A program made the translations under genes and the position numbers. The notes beneath the pieces were generated by a model. That model did not search any database, was not told the DNA's origin, and worked only from the letters and a program-made list of their open reading frames with translations. Below are positions 17,349 through 26,063 of a DNA stretch of 50,681 nt, in pieces (position 1 is the stretch's first letter; each line of letters opens with the position of its first letter). The DNA is from Phycisphaerales bacterium (lineage in GTDB: Bacteria; Planctomycetota; Phycisphaerae; Tepidisphaerales; Tepidisphaeraceae), in the NCBI GenBank assembly GCA_020847545.1, contig JADLBV010000128.1, positions 1-50,681 of the forward strand, read 5' to 3'.

Positions 17349-17443
17349 GTGGCAAAAATCGTCCGATAAGGCGAATGGATTCGCCCGGAGCCGGGTTGGC
17401 GTTGATTTGTTTGCCGCCGCGCTCCACCGTGAAGGAGTATGTG

Positions 17444-18124
17444 ATGGACCAGGCCACACTCGACTTGCCCGATCCACAATCCGTAGCCCCCCATGATTCC
17501 ACGGCCAGCGCCGACGATCTGTTGTCGCAAATGGCCGGCGAGGAGATCGACCGCCTGTTGGCCGATGCCGATGTCAATTCTACTGTCGAAGAAGCACCAT
17601 CCCCGGTCAATCAGGAACCAGACGACGCGGAACCGGCCGTCGAGCCAACCGCCACATCCGAATCAGAATCAGAATCAGAACCCGAAGTTGATGACCTGTT
17701 TCAATCGGATGCGATGGCATTCGCCTCGCCAGATTTAACCCTCCCCGAAATCCAAACCCAGCTCTCATCCGAACTGGACCAACTGTTCGAGACGCTCAAC
17801 ACCCCCGAACCAACCCCTCAGGATGAACCACCCGCCGTCGAGCAGCCCGTCGAATCGGCCAATGATGCGGAATCGGGCGCATTACTCGAAGCCTCCCAGC
17901 AAATTCAGGATGAGGCGGATGCCACCGCCGCGTTGTTGGAATCGATTGAACCGACCAACGCACCATCCCCCCTGCCGATCTGGTTACGTCCGCTGGAATG
18001 GCTCGATTCACCCCTCTCCGGCCTGACCGATTCCGCCCGCTCCATCCTTGGCAAGGCCGCACTGGTCACCCTTTTCAACGCCATTGTGATTTTGACATAC
18101 GTCCTGCTATTCCGAAAACACTGA
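17444..18124 (+). CDS. Acidic protein of unknown function with C-terminal membrane anchor
   Basis: A 226-residue protein. Most of it is low-complexity and strongly acidic, with runs of Glu, Asp, Ser and Pro and a short Ser-Glu repeat near residue 70. The last 30 residues form one hydrophobic helix (ALVTLFNAIVILTYVLLF) and a basic end (RKH), so it is probably tail-anchored with an acidic cytosolic part. The start at 17444 is set by GAAGGAG 6 nt upstream; an upstream in-frame extension exists but is not supported. No homology is recognisable. nuoI follows 44 nt downstream. Confidence 0.6.
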   Translation: MDQATLDLPDPQSVAPHDSTASADDLLSQMAGEEIDRLLADADVNSTVEEAPSPVNQEPDDAEPAVEPTATSESESESEPEVDDLFQSDAMAFASPDLTLPEIQTQLSSELDQLFETLNTPEPTPQDEPPAVEQPVESANDAESGALLEASQQIQDEADATAALLESIEPTNAPSPLPIWLRPLEWLDSPLSGLTDSARSILGKAALVTLFNAIVILTYVLLFRKH

Positions 18125-18131
18125 TTCACCC

Positions 18132-18159
18132 TTGCCTGCCATTGGCCGGCGGCTATGAT
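18132..18159 (+). promoter_or_regulatory. Candidate promoter for nuoI
   Basis: TTGCCT (18132-18137), a 16-nt spacer, and TATGAT (18154-18159) lie directly before the gene. The expected start near 18166 would leave about 3 nt before the ATG at 18169, and no Shine-Dalgarno is visible, suggesting a leaderless transcript. Confidence 0.4.
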
Positions 18160-18168
18160 TGAATCATC

Positions 18169-18702
18169 ATGAAGGATTCGGACGTACTGGTATTGCAGGA
18201 ACCCAAGCTCTCCCTGGCCGACACGTTTTATCTGCCGCAGGTGCTCAAGGGTCTGGGCACGACCATGAAGCACATGCTGCTGACCCTGGCCGGCACGGAT
18301 CGGGTCATTCAGTATCCCGAAGAGCGCCGGGAGACCATGCCGGTCCTCAAGGGTGGCATGAACCTGCAATCGTATCGCGGCGTGCATCGCCTGAACAAGG
18401 ATGAGGAGGGGCGCGTCAAATGCGTCGCCTGCTTCATGTGTTCCACCGCCTGCCCTGCCAAGTGCATCCACATCGAGGCGGATGCCTCCCCCTGGGAAGA
18501 CCGCGAAAAATACCCCGCCAAATTCGACATCGACGAACTGCGCTGCATCTACTGCGGCATGTGCGAGGAAGCCTGCCCGGTGGACGCCATTGAACTGACC
18601 AGCGTCTACGACATCGTCGGCCTGACCCGTCAGGAAATGGTCTTCGACAAGTCCAAGCTCCTGAAAATCTACGATGAAACTGTCAAGCAGGAGCCGATGT
18701 AA
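18169..18702 (+). CDS. nuoI: NADH-quinone oxidoreductase subunit I-like ferredoxin protein
   Basis: A 177-residue protein with two [4Fe-4S] motifs: C85, C88, C91, C95 (CVACFMCSTACP) and C126, C129, C132, C136 (CIYCGMCEEACP). YRGVHRLNKDEEGRVKCVAC and the C-terminal Asp/Lys-rich tail match NuoI, the peripheral-arm subunit that passes electrons to cluster N2 of respiratory complex I. No other nuo gene is present in the window, so it is encoded away from the rest of the complex or works with another partner. It carries its own promoter-like sequence. Confidence 0.88.
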   Translation: MKDSDVLVLQEPKLSLADTFYLPQVLKGLGTTMKHMLLTLAGTDRVIQYPEERRETMPVLKGGMNLQSYRGVHRLNKDEEGRVKCVACFMCSTACPAKCIHIEADASPWEDREKYPAKFDIDELRCIYCGMCEEACPVDAIELTSVYDIVGLTRQEMVFDKSKLLKIYDETVKQEPM

Positions 18703-18750
18703 GCCGATGTAACAGATGTTCGCCGGTTAGTTATTAAAACCCCTGCGCGC

Positions 18751-19752
18751 ATGATGAACCATCGAAGGCTTTTATTGATCGTCCCCATCGCATCGGCCCT
18801 TTTGTGCGGCTGCGCCCCCAAAAAGCCCCCCACAACCGCCGCCACCCGACCGGCCGGCATCGACAACTATGTCGAGGCGGTCCAGTCGTATGACAAGGGG
18901 AACAAGGACGCCGCCGTCTCGTCATTGACGCAGGCGATCCAACAAAACCCCAACCTGACCATGGCCCGCAACCTGCTGGCGAGCATTTATCGGGATGATG
19001 GGGACTACACCAAGGCCGCCGACCAGTATGAGGCCGTCACAAGGCTGGACCCCTATTGGTGGGTCAACCATTACAACCTCGCGTTGTGTTACCAGTTCCT
19101 CGACCGCCTTCAGGCCGCCGCTTCATCGTATGCCCGGGCATTAAAACTCAACCCCAACGACATGAAGTCCAACATGAACCTTGGATTGGTTTATCTTGGA
19201 CTGGGCCAATATGACCAGGCCGCCCAGTATGGCCAGCGCGCGGTCGATCTGGACCCCAAATCCGCCACCGCCCGCGCCAACCTCGGCGTCATATACGATG
19301 CCCGCGGCGAATATGCCAAGGCCGAATCCTCCTATCGACAGGCATTGGAACTCGATTCCAACCAACAACCGACGCTGCTGAATCTCGGCTCCAACCTGAT
19401 CATGCAGGGCAAAACCCGCGAGGCGGTCGCCACGTTGCAACAGGCCCTTAAACTGGCGGATACCGCGCTGGCCCGCAAGCGTCTTGGCGACGCCTATGCC
19501 GCCAACAAGCAGTACGATGAGGCCCTGACGCAATACAACGCCGCACTCAAAAACAACCCCCGCTATTTCCCCGCCATGAACGAGATGGGGCTGGTCCTGA
19601 TCGAACAATATCGCCAGAGCCTCGAACTGGATGAACAAAAAAAGATCGCGGCGGTTGCCATCTGGGAGCGCAGCCTGCAAATCCAACCCAACCAGCCGCG
19701 CGTCCAGCAATGGGTCAAACAGTGGAGCGAGAAGGAGATGTTCTCCCAGTGA
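18751..19752 (+). CDS. TPR-repeat lipoprotein
   Basis: A 333-residue exported lipoprotein. The signal sequence ends in a LLCGC lipobox with lipidated Cys at residue 21. About seven tetratricopeptide repeats follow from residue 35 to 310, visible as recurring A/G-Y-x8-A-x3-Y-x-A-L-x-L-N/D-P units, for example AASSYARALKLNPND and AESSYRQALELDSNQ. TPR proteins are scaffolds for protein assembly. The partner is unknown. The C terminus overlaps the next gene by 4 nt, so it is coupled to the pseudouridine synthase. Confidence 0.82.
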   Translation: MMNHRRLLLIVPIASALLCGCAPKKPPTTAATRPAGIDNYVEAVQSYDKGNKDAAVSSLTQAIQQNPNLTMARNLLASIYRDDGDYTKAADQYEAVTRLDPYWWVNHYNLALCYQFLDRLQAAASSYARALKLNPNDMKSNMNLGLVYLGLGQYDQAAQYGQRAVDLDPKSATARANLGVIYDARGEYAKAESSYRQALELDSNQQPTLLNLGSNLIMQGKTREAVATLQQALKLADTALARKRLGDAYAANKQYDEALTQYNAALKNNPRYFPAMNEMGLVLIEQYRQSLELDEQKKIAAVAIWERSLQIQPNQPRVQQWVKQWSEKEMFSQ

Positions 19753-20516
19753 CCGCATCGCCCCGCCGTCGCCCGATGGGGCTGGAGATTCTCCATGACA
19801 ATCCGCATTGGGTGGCCGTCAACAAACCGGCCGGTCTGGCCACCATCCCCGGCCGGGCCGAATCCACCTCGCTGATCGAAGAACTCGCACAACAATTGAA
19901 TCTGCCCTGGACCGGATCGGTTGACCCGCGCCTGCGTATCGTCCATCGTCTGGACAAGGAGACCACCGGCGTGCTGCTATTGGCCAAAGACCTCCCCACC
20001 CAACGCCATTTATCCCATCAATTCCAAAACAACCTGATCAAGAAGGAATATCTCGCCCTGGTTCATGGCCGACCGGCCGAATCGGATGGCCTCATCGATG
20101 CCCCCATCGCCCCCGACTCCCGCGGCAGCGGGCGAATGACCCTCCACCGCCACGGCAAACCCGCCCGCACCGCGTGGAAACTGGAAGAAACCTTCCGATC
20201 CCATAGCCTGATCCGATGCTTCCCGCAAACCGGCAAAACCCACCAAATCCGCCTGCACATGCGTCATCTGGGTTGCCCGCTGGCCATCGATCCACTCTAC
20301 ACCCCAAAATCGGCCGGTCTCTTTTTGTCATCCCTCAAACGCCATTACCGCCCCTCCAACAAAGAGACCGAACGCCCCCTGATCGACCGACTGACACTCC
20401 ACGCCGAACGATTAACCTTCACCGATCCGCAGGGTCTTGAGATTTCCATTCTCGCACCCCTCCATAAGGACTTCCGTGCCGCACTGAATCAACTCCGGCG
20501 CATCGGCCGCGCTTGA
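19749..20516 (+). CDS. RluA-family 23S rRNA/tRNA pseudouridine synthase
   Basis: A 255-residue protein that isomerises uridine to pseudouridine in RNA. HRLDKETTG at residues 66-74 contains the catalytic Asp (D69); RCFPQTGKTHQIRLHMRHLG and an upstream NKPAGL are the other family motifs. There is no N-terminal S4 domain. A GTG at 19749 overlaps the stop of the TPR gene as GTGA and is preceded by GAAGGAG; an ATG at 19776 is an alternative. The target position in RNA cannot be determined. Confidence 0.88.
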   Translation: MTASPRRRPMGLEILHDNPHWVAVNKPAGLATIPGRAESTSLIEELAQQLNLPWTGSVDPRLRIVHRLDKETTGVLLLAKDLPTQRHLSHQFQNNLIKKEYLALVHGRPAESDGLIDAPIAPDSRGSGRMTLHRHGKPARTAWKLEETFRSHSLIRCFPQTGKTHQIRLHMRHLGCPLAIDPLYTPKSAGLFLSSLKRHYRPSNKETERPLIDRLTLHAERLTFTDPQGLEISILAPLHKDFRAALNQLRRIGRA

Positions 20517-20532
20517 CAACCAGTCTCAATTA

Positions 20533-20548
20533 AGGACATTCTTGTCCT
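20533..20548 (+). promoter_or_regulatory. 16-bp palindrome upstream of the TDT transporter gene
   Basis: AGGACA-ttct-TGTCCT is a perfect 6-bp inverted repeat. It begins 15 nt after a consensus TTGACA at 20513-20518, which would put it on the -10/start region of a promoter, the expected place for a repressor site. No good -10 box can be pointed out, so the promoter itself is uncertain. Confidence 0.35.
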
Positions 20549-20574
20549 CTAATCATTGGTCTGGAATCGGTTTG

Positions 20575-21648
20575 ATGAAAAGTATCGCTGAAAGCATTCG
20601 TCGTTTATCGCCGGCCTATTTTGCGTTGGTGATGGCCACGGGCATCATCGGGATCGCATTTCATCAAATTGGTTTTCGTGGGTTGTCCATCGCGTTCATG
20701 TGGCTGAACGTCGTCCAATACATCATCTTGTGGATATTGACCCTGTGGCGCATCATTCGGTTTCCAAGGGAGTTTGGCGCTGATCTGATCGGCCACCAGT
20801 CCGGACCGGGATTTTTCACCACGGTGGCCGGGACGTGCATTCTGGGCAGCCAATCCATCCTCATCGGGCACGCTCATTTCTTCGCATTTTTCCTGTGGGG
20901 TTTTGGGATCGCATTGTGGGTTGCACTGACTTATTTCATCTTCGCGACATTCACCATCAAGGAAAACAAACCCTCGCTGGACCAAGGAATCAGCGGCGCA
21001 TGGCTGTTGGCGGTGGTGGCGACACAGGCGATCGCGGTGCTCAGCGCGCTATTGGCATCGCGGCTGGCGCAGCCGCACCGGTTGCACGTCAACTTTCTGG
21101 CTTTGTCCATGTGGTTGTGGGGCGGGATGATGTACATCTGGATGATCTCCCTGATCTTTTATCGATACGCATTCTTTCGCTTTTCACCCAATGATCTGTC
21201 CCCCCCCTACTGGATCAACATGGGGGCGATGGCGATTTCCACGCTCGCCGGCGCGAGACTGATCGAAAACGCGGCCGATGCGTGGTTCCTCGAATCGCTG
21301 CGCCCCTTCATCAAGGGGTTCACCATCTTCTATTGGGCAACGGGAACCTGGTGGATTCCGATGCTGTTCATCCTGGCGATCTGGCGTCACGTATATAAGC
21401 GATTCCCGCTGATTTACGATCCGTTGTACTGGGGCGCGGTCTTTCCGTTGGGCATGTACACGGTCTCCACGCTGGAGATGGACCGCTCCATGCGGCTTGA
21501 TTTCATGTATGTCCTTCCGCGCGTCTTCATTTACATCGCGATGGGGGCATGGATGCTGACCTTCTGGGGAATGCTGATGTCGATATTTCGGCATTTTCTC
21601 GCCAAAAAAAGCCCCATCAACGCCTCCGGCCCACCGGGTCCGCGCTGA
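20575..21648 (+). CDS. TDT-family (TehA/SLAC1-like) tellurite-resistance/dicarboxylate transporter
   Basis: A 357-residue inner-membrane protein with about ten hydrophobic helices. SPAYFALVMATGIIGIA at the N terminus, TYFIFATFTIKE, and PLIYDPLYWGAVFPLGMYTVST near the C terminus are typical of the TDT family (TehA, Mae1, SLAC1), which moves dicarboxylates or small anions through a central pore. The open frame starts at a TTG (20542), but that codon lies inside a palindrome; the ATG at 20575 begins exactly at the conserved part. The substrate is not predictable. Confidence 0.82.
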   Translation: MKSIAESIRRLSPAYFALVMATGIIGIAFHQIGFRGLSIAFMWLNVVQYIILWILTLWRIIRFPREFGADLIGHQSGPGFFTTVAGTCILGSQSILIGHAHFFAFFLWGFGIALWVALTYFIFATFTIKENKPSLDQGISGAWLLAVVATQAIAVLSALLASRLAQPHRLHVNFLALSMWLWGGMMYIWMISLIFYRYAFFRFSPNDLSPPYWINMGAMAISTLAGARLIENAADAWFLESLRPFIKGFTIFYWATGTWWIPMLFILAIWRHVYKRFPLIYDPLYWGAVFPLGMYTVSTLEMDRSMRLDFMYVLPRVFIYIAMGAWMLTFWGMLMSIFRHFLAKKSPINASGPPGPR

Positions 21649-21780
21649 CTCATTTTGACCTGCCTATAATGGCCGTGCCGTTGGGCTTGTGTTTTGGCCC
21701 AAACGGATTCATCATTCCATCGGCGGCGCCATGTGCCGCCCTTTTGTTTGGATGTCAAAAGCGGAAAGCGGTTGTTGACC

Positions 21781-23352
21781 ATGGACCGAAAAGTTGAGCC
21801 GGAGCCTTTGACCGGGCTGTCGGCGGAACGGGAATCAGGGATACAGGCCAAGACAGGAAAACTGGACCGCCGATACGTCACGGCCGCGTTGATGCTGGTG
21901 ATGTCTCTGGCATCCATGGAACAGACCGTCACCAGCACGGCCATGCCCACCATCATCGGCGAGTTGCATGGTCTGGAACATTATTCGTGGGTGGCATCCC
22001 TCTATCTATTGGCCGCCACGGTGAGCATGCCGCTCTATGGCCGATTGGCCGATGCACTGGGGAGAAGACGGGTCATTCTGGCCTCCATCCTGATCTTCTG
22101 CTCGGCATCCCTGGCGGCCGCCTCCGCCCATTCCATGATGCAATTGATCCTTTTTCGCGGCCTGCAGGGGCTGGGGGCCGGAGGGATCATGCCGGTGGTG
22201 CTGACCATTCTGGGTGATATTTTCACACTGGAGGAACGCGCGAAGATTCAGGGCCTCTTCAGCATGATCTGGGGCGTGGCGGCGCTGGCCGGGCCGGCGC
22301 TGGGGGCGTTTCTGGTGACGGCATTCGGGTGGCGGTCCATCTTCTTCGTCAATCTCCCCTTCGGGCTGCTGGGGCTGGTGGTGCTGATGTGGAAATACCA
22401 CGACCACGAAAAACCCCATTCCACCGACATGGACTGGTCTGGATTGATCTCGCTGGCCCTCGGCGGGACCGCGCTGCTGGTGCTGGTTTCGCGCATCGGC
22501 CCGGATGGATGGTCATGGGGGATGATTTTGGCATTGTTGGCGTTGACGATCGGCTCCACGATCTTCTTCATCCGCAACGAATATAAAACCGCCAACCCGA
22601 TCATGCCCCCCGATCTGATGGTGCAACGGCTCATCGGCCCCTCGATCATCGGCAGCCTGCTGATGGGGGCGGGGTATTTGTGTCTGGACACCTATGTCCC
22701 CCTTTATGTCCAAGGCGCCCGCGGCGGAGGGGCGACGGCCGCCGCCGGCGTCGTCACACCGGTGGTGCTGACATGGGCGATCAGCGGGTTTTTGTCCGCG
22801 CCGCTGCTGGTGCGATGGGGATTTCGCAAGGTCGCACTGGGCGGATCGGCCCTGATCGTGATCGGGTTCGCCGGGCTGGTGCTGGGGGCATGGTGGGGGG
22901 CATCGCACTGGGTGTTGACGGCCGTGTTGTCGATCACGGGTTTGGGGCTGGGGCCATGTTCGATGAGCTACCTGATCGCGGCACAGGAAAGTGTCGAATG
23001 GCAGCAGCGCGGGATCATCACCAGCGGCATCAGTTTCATGCGCACCATGGGGGGCGCGTTGGGGATCGGCGTGCTGGGGGCGTTGTTTAACGCCCTGACG
23101 ATGCAGAAACTGGAACAGTTCCGCGCCCATGGTGTGGACATCGCCCGATTGCTCGACCCGCACGCCGATGTACGACTGCCAAAGGAGATTGTCACCGATG
23201 CCCAGCGGATCATCGGGTCGGGGTTGCTCTGGGTCTTCGTGGCGATGATGGTGATGGCGCTGATGCAGGTGGGGGTGACGCTCCTGATGAGCGAACACAA
23301 AACCAACCGTGCGATCAGCCGACAGGAGGCAATGGAGGCGATGGCGGGGTAA
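21781..23352 (+). CDS. MFS multidrug exporter, DHA2 (EmrB/QacA) 14-TM type
   Basis: A 523-residue inner-membrane protein with 14 hydrophobic helices. ASMEQTVTSTAMPTIIGEL (the D1-like motif), YGRLADALGRRRVI between helices 2 and 3 (motif A), and GPALGAFLV in helix 5 (motif C, typical of proton-coupled exporters) are all present. Family members pump drugs or other amphiphiles out in exchange for protons. The frame extends upstream to 21694; the ATG at 21781 is chosen because it leaves a normal cytosolic N terminus. A TATAAT lies at 21665-21670. A nested palindrome follows the gene. Confidence 0.86.
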   Translation: MDRKVEPEPLTGLSAERESGIQAKTGKLDRRYVTAALMLVMSLASMEQTVTSTAMPTIIGELHGLEHYSWVASLYLLAATVSMPLYGRLADALGRRRVILASILIFCSASLAAASAHSMMQLILFRGLQGLGAGGIMPVVLTILGDIFTLEERAKIQGLFSMIWGVAALAGPALGAFLVTAFGWRSIFFVNLPFGLLGLVVLMWKYHDHEKPHSTDMDWSGLISLALGGTALLVLVSRIGPDGWSWGMILALLALTIGSTIFFIRNEYKTANPIMPPDLMVQRLIGPSIIGSLLMGAGYLCLDTYVPLYVQGARGGGATAAAGVVTPVVLTWAISGFLSAPLLVRWGFRKVALGGSALIVIGFAGLVLGAWWGASHWVLTAVLSITGLGLGPCSMSYLIAAQESVEWQQRGIITSGISFMRTMGGALGIGVLGALFNALTMQKLEQFRAHGVDIARLLDPHADVRLPKEIVTDAQRIIGSGLLWVFVAMMVMALMQVGVTLLMSEHKTNRAISRQEAMEAMAG

Positions 23353-23363
23353 TACAAGAGCGA

Positions 23364-23434
23364 TGTAGGGTGGGCCTTGGCCCACCAATTCGTTGATCGA
23401 TCGAAAATCATGGTGGGCCAAGGCCCACCCTACA
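23364..23434. repeat. Nested palindromic repeat (REP-like)
   Basis: A perfect 24-bp arm at 23364-23387 is repeated inverted at 23411-23434, with a 23-nt loop. Each arm is itself palindromic (GGTGGGCCttGGCCCACC), so the element can form one long stem or two short ones. The motif resembles short GTAGGGTGGGC-type palindromes dispersed in many bacterial genomes. It follows the MFS gene and could stop transcription. Confidence 0.75.
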
Positions 23435-23492
23435 TTTTGATCCGATCCCGCAACCCAATGCAATCTGTTCATTTGAAGGCTATAGTGACACC

Positions 23493-24266
23493 ATGGACAT
23501 CAACCTACTGGTCCTGAACATCGGCAATTCCCGCCTGGCGGTTGGGGCGTTTTCGCGCGGACAGCTTGAATATTCCACCCGCATCCCCCTGGCCCAGCGG
23601 GCCGACTGGACCGGCAAGATCGCCGAGGCGTGGTCCCGCATCGCCGAATTCGACGATGCAGAGATCGCGGCCGCCGCCGTCAACGCCCCGATGATCGAGT
23701 CGGTCGAACACGCCGTCCATCAGGCCACCGGCAAATCCGTCCAGTGGGTCGGCCGGGACATCGACTTGCCCATCAAGGTCCTGACCGAAGACCCCTCCAA
23801 AACGGGTGTGGACCGCATCCTGAATATCGCCGCAGCCTATGAACAGATGGGCAAGGCGTGCGTGGTGGTGGATGCCGGCACCGCCATCACCATCGACTGC
23901 TGCAACGATCAGGGTGCGTTTCTGGGCGGGGCCATCGCCGCCGGTGTCGGCATCTGTCTCGACGGCCTGCACCAGCGGGCGGCCGCGCTGCCGAGGGTTG
24001 AATTACAAACCCCCGCACAAATCTTTGGCCTCTCCACCCAACAGGCGATTCTCAACGGCATCCACCACGGCGTCCGGGGCATGGTCAAGGAACTGGTGGA
24101 AAATTACGCCACCGAACTGGGCCACTGGCCCGATATCATCGCCACCGGCGGCGACGCGGCCAAACTCTTTGAAGGGTGGGAGATGGTCCACGCCATCGCA
24201 CCCGACCTGACACTGTACGGCATCGCGCTGGCCTACGCCGAACATCACATCAAACACCGCACATAG
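23493..24266 (+). CDS. coaX: Type III pantothenate kinase
   Basis: A 257-residue cytosolic kinase that phosphorylates pantothenate, the first step of coenzyme A synthesis. The ASKHA-fold motifs are GVDR at 105-108, VVVDAGTAITID (DAGT 127-130) and GGAIAAGVGICLDGLH; ATGGDA occurs in the C-terminal domain. The first phosphate motif, normally DIGNT/S, reads NIGNS here, so the usual Asp is Asn9. A TATAGT sits at 23481-23486, just before the ATG, suggesting a leaderless message. The MnmE-like gene follows 14 nt downstream. Confidence 0.9.
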   Translation: MDINLLVLNIGNSRLAVGAFSRGQLEYSTRIPLAQRADWTGKIAEAWSRIAEFDDAEIAAAAVNAPMIESVEHAVHQATGKSVQWVGRDIDLPIKVLTEDPSKTGVDRILNIAAAYEQMGKACVVVDAGTAITIDCCNDQGAFLGGAIAAGVGICLDGLHQRAAALPRVELQTPAQIFGLSTQQAILNGIHHGVRGMVKELVENYATELGHWPDIIATGGDAAKLFEGWEMVHAIAPDLTLYGIALAYAEHHIKHRT

Positions 24267-24280
24267 GCGAACTCTGAGAA

Positions 24281-25363
24281 ATGGCCCCCAGCCGAGCAAT
24301 GAGACTCACACCCCCCGCGGCCGCCGCCATCGCGGTGGTTCGGCTCACCGGGCCGCTGGTGCGCCCCTTTTTGCGGGATCATTTCAATCACCCCACCCCC
24401 ATCGGCCGACCCATCCACGGCCAATTGCATGACCACGAAACCATCCTCGACGACCCGGTGGTCCTGCTGGTCAACGACCAACTGGCCGACCTGAATCTTC
24501 ATGGTGGATCATGGATTATCCATCGTATCCTTGAACTGACCAAACGCTTCGGCTTCGATCCCATCGACCCTCCCCACCTGCCCCTCCCCGATGGGATGTT
24601 GGATGAAGATCAGGATCAACCCCTTTTGCGCGAGGTGGAATCGCATCTGCCCCTGGCCAAAAGCGAACTGGGATTGCGAACGCTGTTGGCCCAGCCCCGC
24701 GCGTGGCGACATCTCCAACAAACCCTCCTCCATCAATCCCCGGAACAACAAAAAACATCCCTCCGGAATTGTCTGGATGACCCGGCGTTGCGTGACCTGC
24801 TTTATCCCCCCACTGTGGCGATCATCGGCGCACCCAACGTCGGCAAGTCGACGCTGGCCAACCAACTCTTCTCCCGCAAGCGCTCGATCACGGCCGACCT
24901 CCCGGGCACCACCCGCGACTGGGTGGGTGAAATCGCCGACATCAACGGCCTGCCGGTCCTGCTCATCGACACCGCCGGCATCCACCGGGCCCCCGACCCC
25001 CTCGAACGCGCCGCCATCGACCAAAGCCACCATCAGGCCCGCTCGGCAGACCTGGTGCTGATCGTTTTGTGCGCCAACCATCCACCCGATGACCACGAAC
25101 GACAACTGCTCACCCAGTACCCCCGCGCACTTCGCATCCTCAACCAGTGCGACCTCCCCAACACCTGGGACCCAACCGTCTTGCATCCCCTGCGCACCAT
25201 CGCCACCACCGGCGCGGGAATCGACCCCCTGCGCCGACAAATCACCTCCCATTTTCATTGTGATGAACTTGATCCCACCCGCCCCCGCCACTGGACCGAA
25301 CGCCAACGCCAAATTCTCAGACGCGCCCTGGATGGAGATCCGCACACATTAGCGGACCTGTAA
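24281..25363 (+). CDS. MnmE-like GTPase lacking the C-terminal catalytic cysteine motif
   Basis: A 360-residue GTPase. The N terminus (LTPPAAAAIAVVRLTGP, LNLHGG) resembles the MnmE tetrahydrofolate-binding domain but is shorter. A helical linker follows, then the G domain: GAPNVGKST at 183-191, LPGTTRD, DTAG at 230-233, and NQCD at 288-291, where NKxD is usual. MnmE normally continues after the G domain to a C-terminal CxGK motif needed for tRNA wobble-uridine modification; that motif is absent. It could be a specialised paralogue or a remnant. An ATG at 24299 is an alternative start. It is co-directional with coaX. Confidence 0.78.
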   Translation: MAPSRAMRLTPPAAAAIAVVRLTGPLVRPFLRDHFNHPTPIGRPIHGQLHDHETILDDPVVLLVNDQLADLNLHGGSWIIHRILELTKRFGFDPIDPPHLPLPDGMLDEDQDQPLLREVESHLPLAKSELGLRTLLAQPRAWRHLQQTLLHQSPEQQKTSLRNCLDDPALRDLLYPPTVAIIGAPNVGKSTLANQLFSRKRSITADLPGTTRDWVGEIADINGLPVLLIDTAGIHRAPDPLERAAIDQSHHQARSADLVLIVLCANHPPDDHERQLLTQYPRALRILNQCDLPNTWDPTVLHPLRTIATTGAGIDPLRRQITSHFHCDELDPTRPRHWTERQRQILRRALDGDPHTLADL

Positions 25364-25408
25364 CATCCCTCCCCAAACCCACCGGACATTTCTCACCCCC
25401 TCACCTTG

Positions 25409-26020
25409 TCACCTTGTCTCCCCCTCCCCGCCGGGCACCTCGGCTCGCGGGTTGATCCTGATCGTCGCCGCCACATCCCGCATCAGTTGTTCATCCTCCC
25501 CAAGGGTGTTTCCCGTGCTGCTCAGGTGCACAATCAACGCCAGATTTGGCCGGACCATCGCCACGGCCACAATATCCCGCTCCGCCACGGCCGCCCCGCC
25601 CGGGGCGCGAATCTGCCTGGCCACACCCACCATCGCCCCCGTCTGGCCGGCGATCAGGATCGGCTGGTTCACCCTCGCCGCCGCCGGCGGGGCCAATCCG
25701 CTGCGGATGATGAACTCCAACGGCGACATCTCCCCGCGCACCGGTTGTCGAAGCACCGACAAGATGCGCGCCCGACCATCCCCCCCCTCCTCCGCCTGCA
25801 CCACCAGCACCGGTTCATCCTGCGCCGTGATCGCCCATCCCAGCGGCAGGCGAAGGCTCACCGGTCCAAAATCCTCCAACGGTCCCAGTTTTAACGCCGT
25901 GGCCGTGCTTCGATAATGATCCACCAGCGCTGCCAGCCCCACCGTGGCGCACAGGACAACCCAGAGCGTCCCCTGCATTACAACCCGCCGCCAGCGGGGA
26001 TATTGCCATGATCGGGACAT
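25409..26020 (-). CDS. Unknown protein with one N-terminal membrane segment
   Basis: A 203-residue protein. A hydrophobic helix near residues 17-36 (LWVVLCATVGLAALV) anchors it in the membrane, leaving about 165 residues outside. That domain is beta-rich (FGPVSLRLPLGWAITAQDEPVL, IAGQTGAMVG, LALIVHLSS), with the general look of a PsbP/DUF1795-like stress or lipid-associated fold, but this is only a resemblance. GGTGG lies before the ATG at 26020. It lies 43 nt downstream of the S41 protease gene, on the same strand. Confidence 0.55.
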   Translation of the reverse strand: MSRSWQYPRWRRVVMQGTLWVVLCATVGLAALVDHYRSTATALKLGPLEDFGPVSLRLPLGWAITAQDEPVLVVQAEEGGDGRARILSVLRQPVRGEMSPLEFIIRSGLAPPAAARVNQPILIAGQTGAMVGVARQIRAPGGAAVAERDIVAVAMVRPNLALIVHLSSTGNTLGEDEQLMRDVAATIRINPRAEVPGGEGETR

Positions 26021-26063
26021 GATCGATCCACCCTTCCCCCACACCTCCCCTCACCCTCTCCCA

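Noticed and set aside
17655-17685. Tandem GAATCA repeat in the acidic protein gene, as a possible phase-variation tract
   Set aside because: The unit is 6 bp, so copy-number change would keep the frame; it only encodes Ser-Glu pairs.
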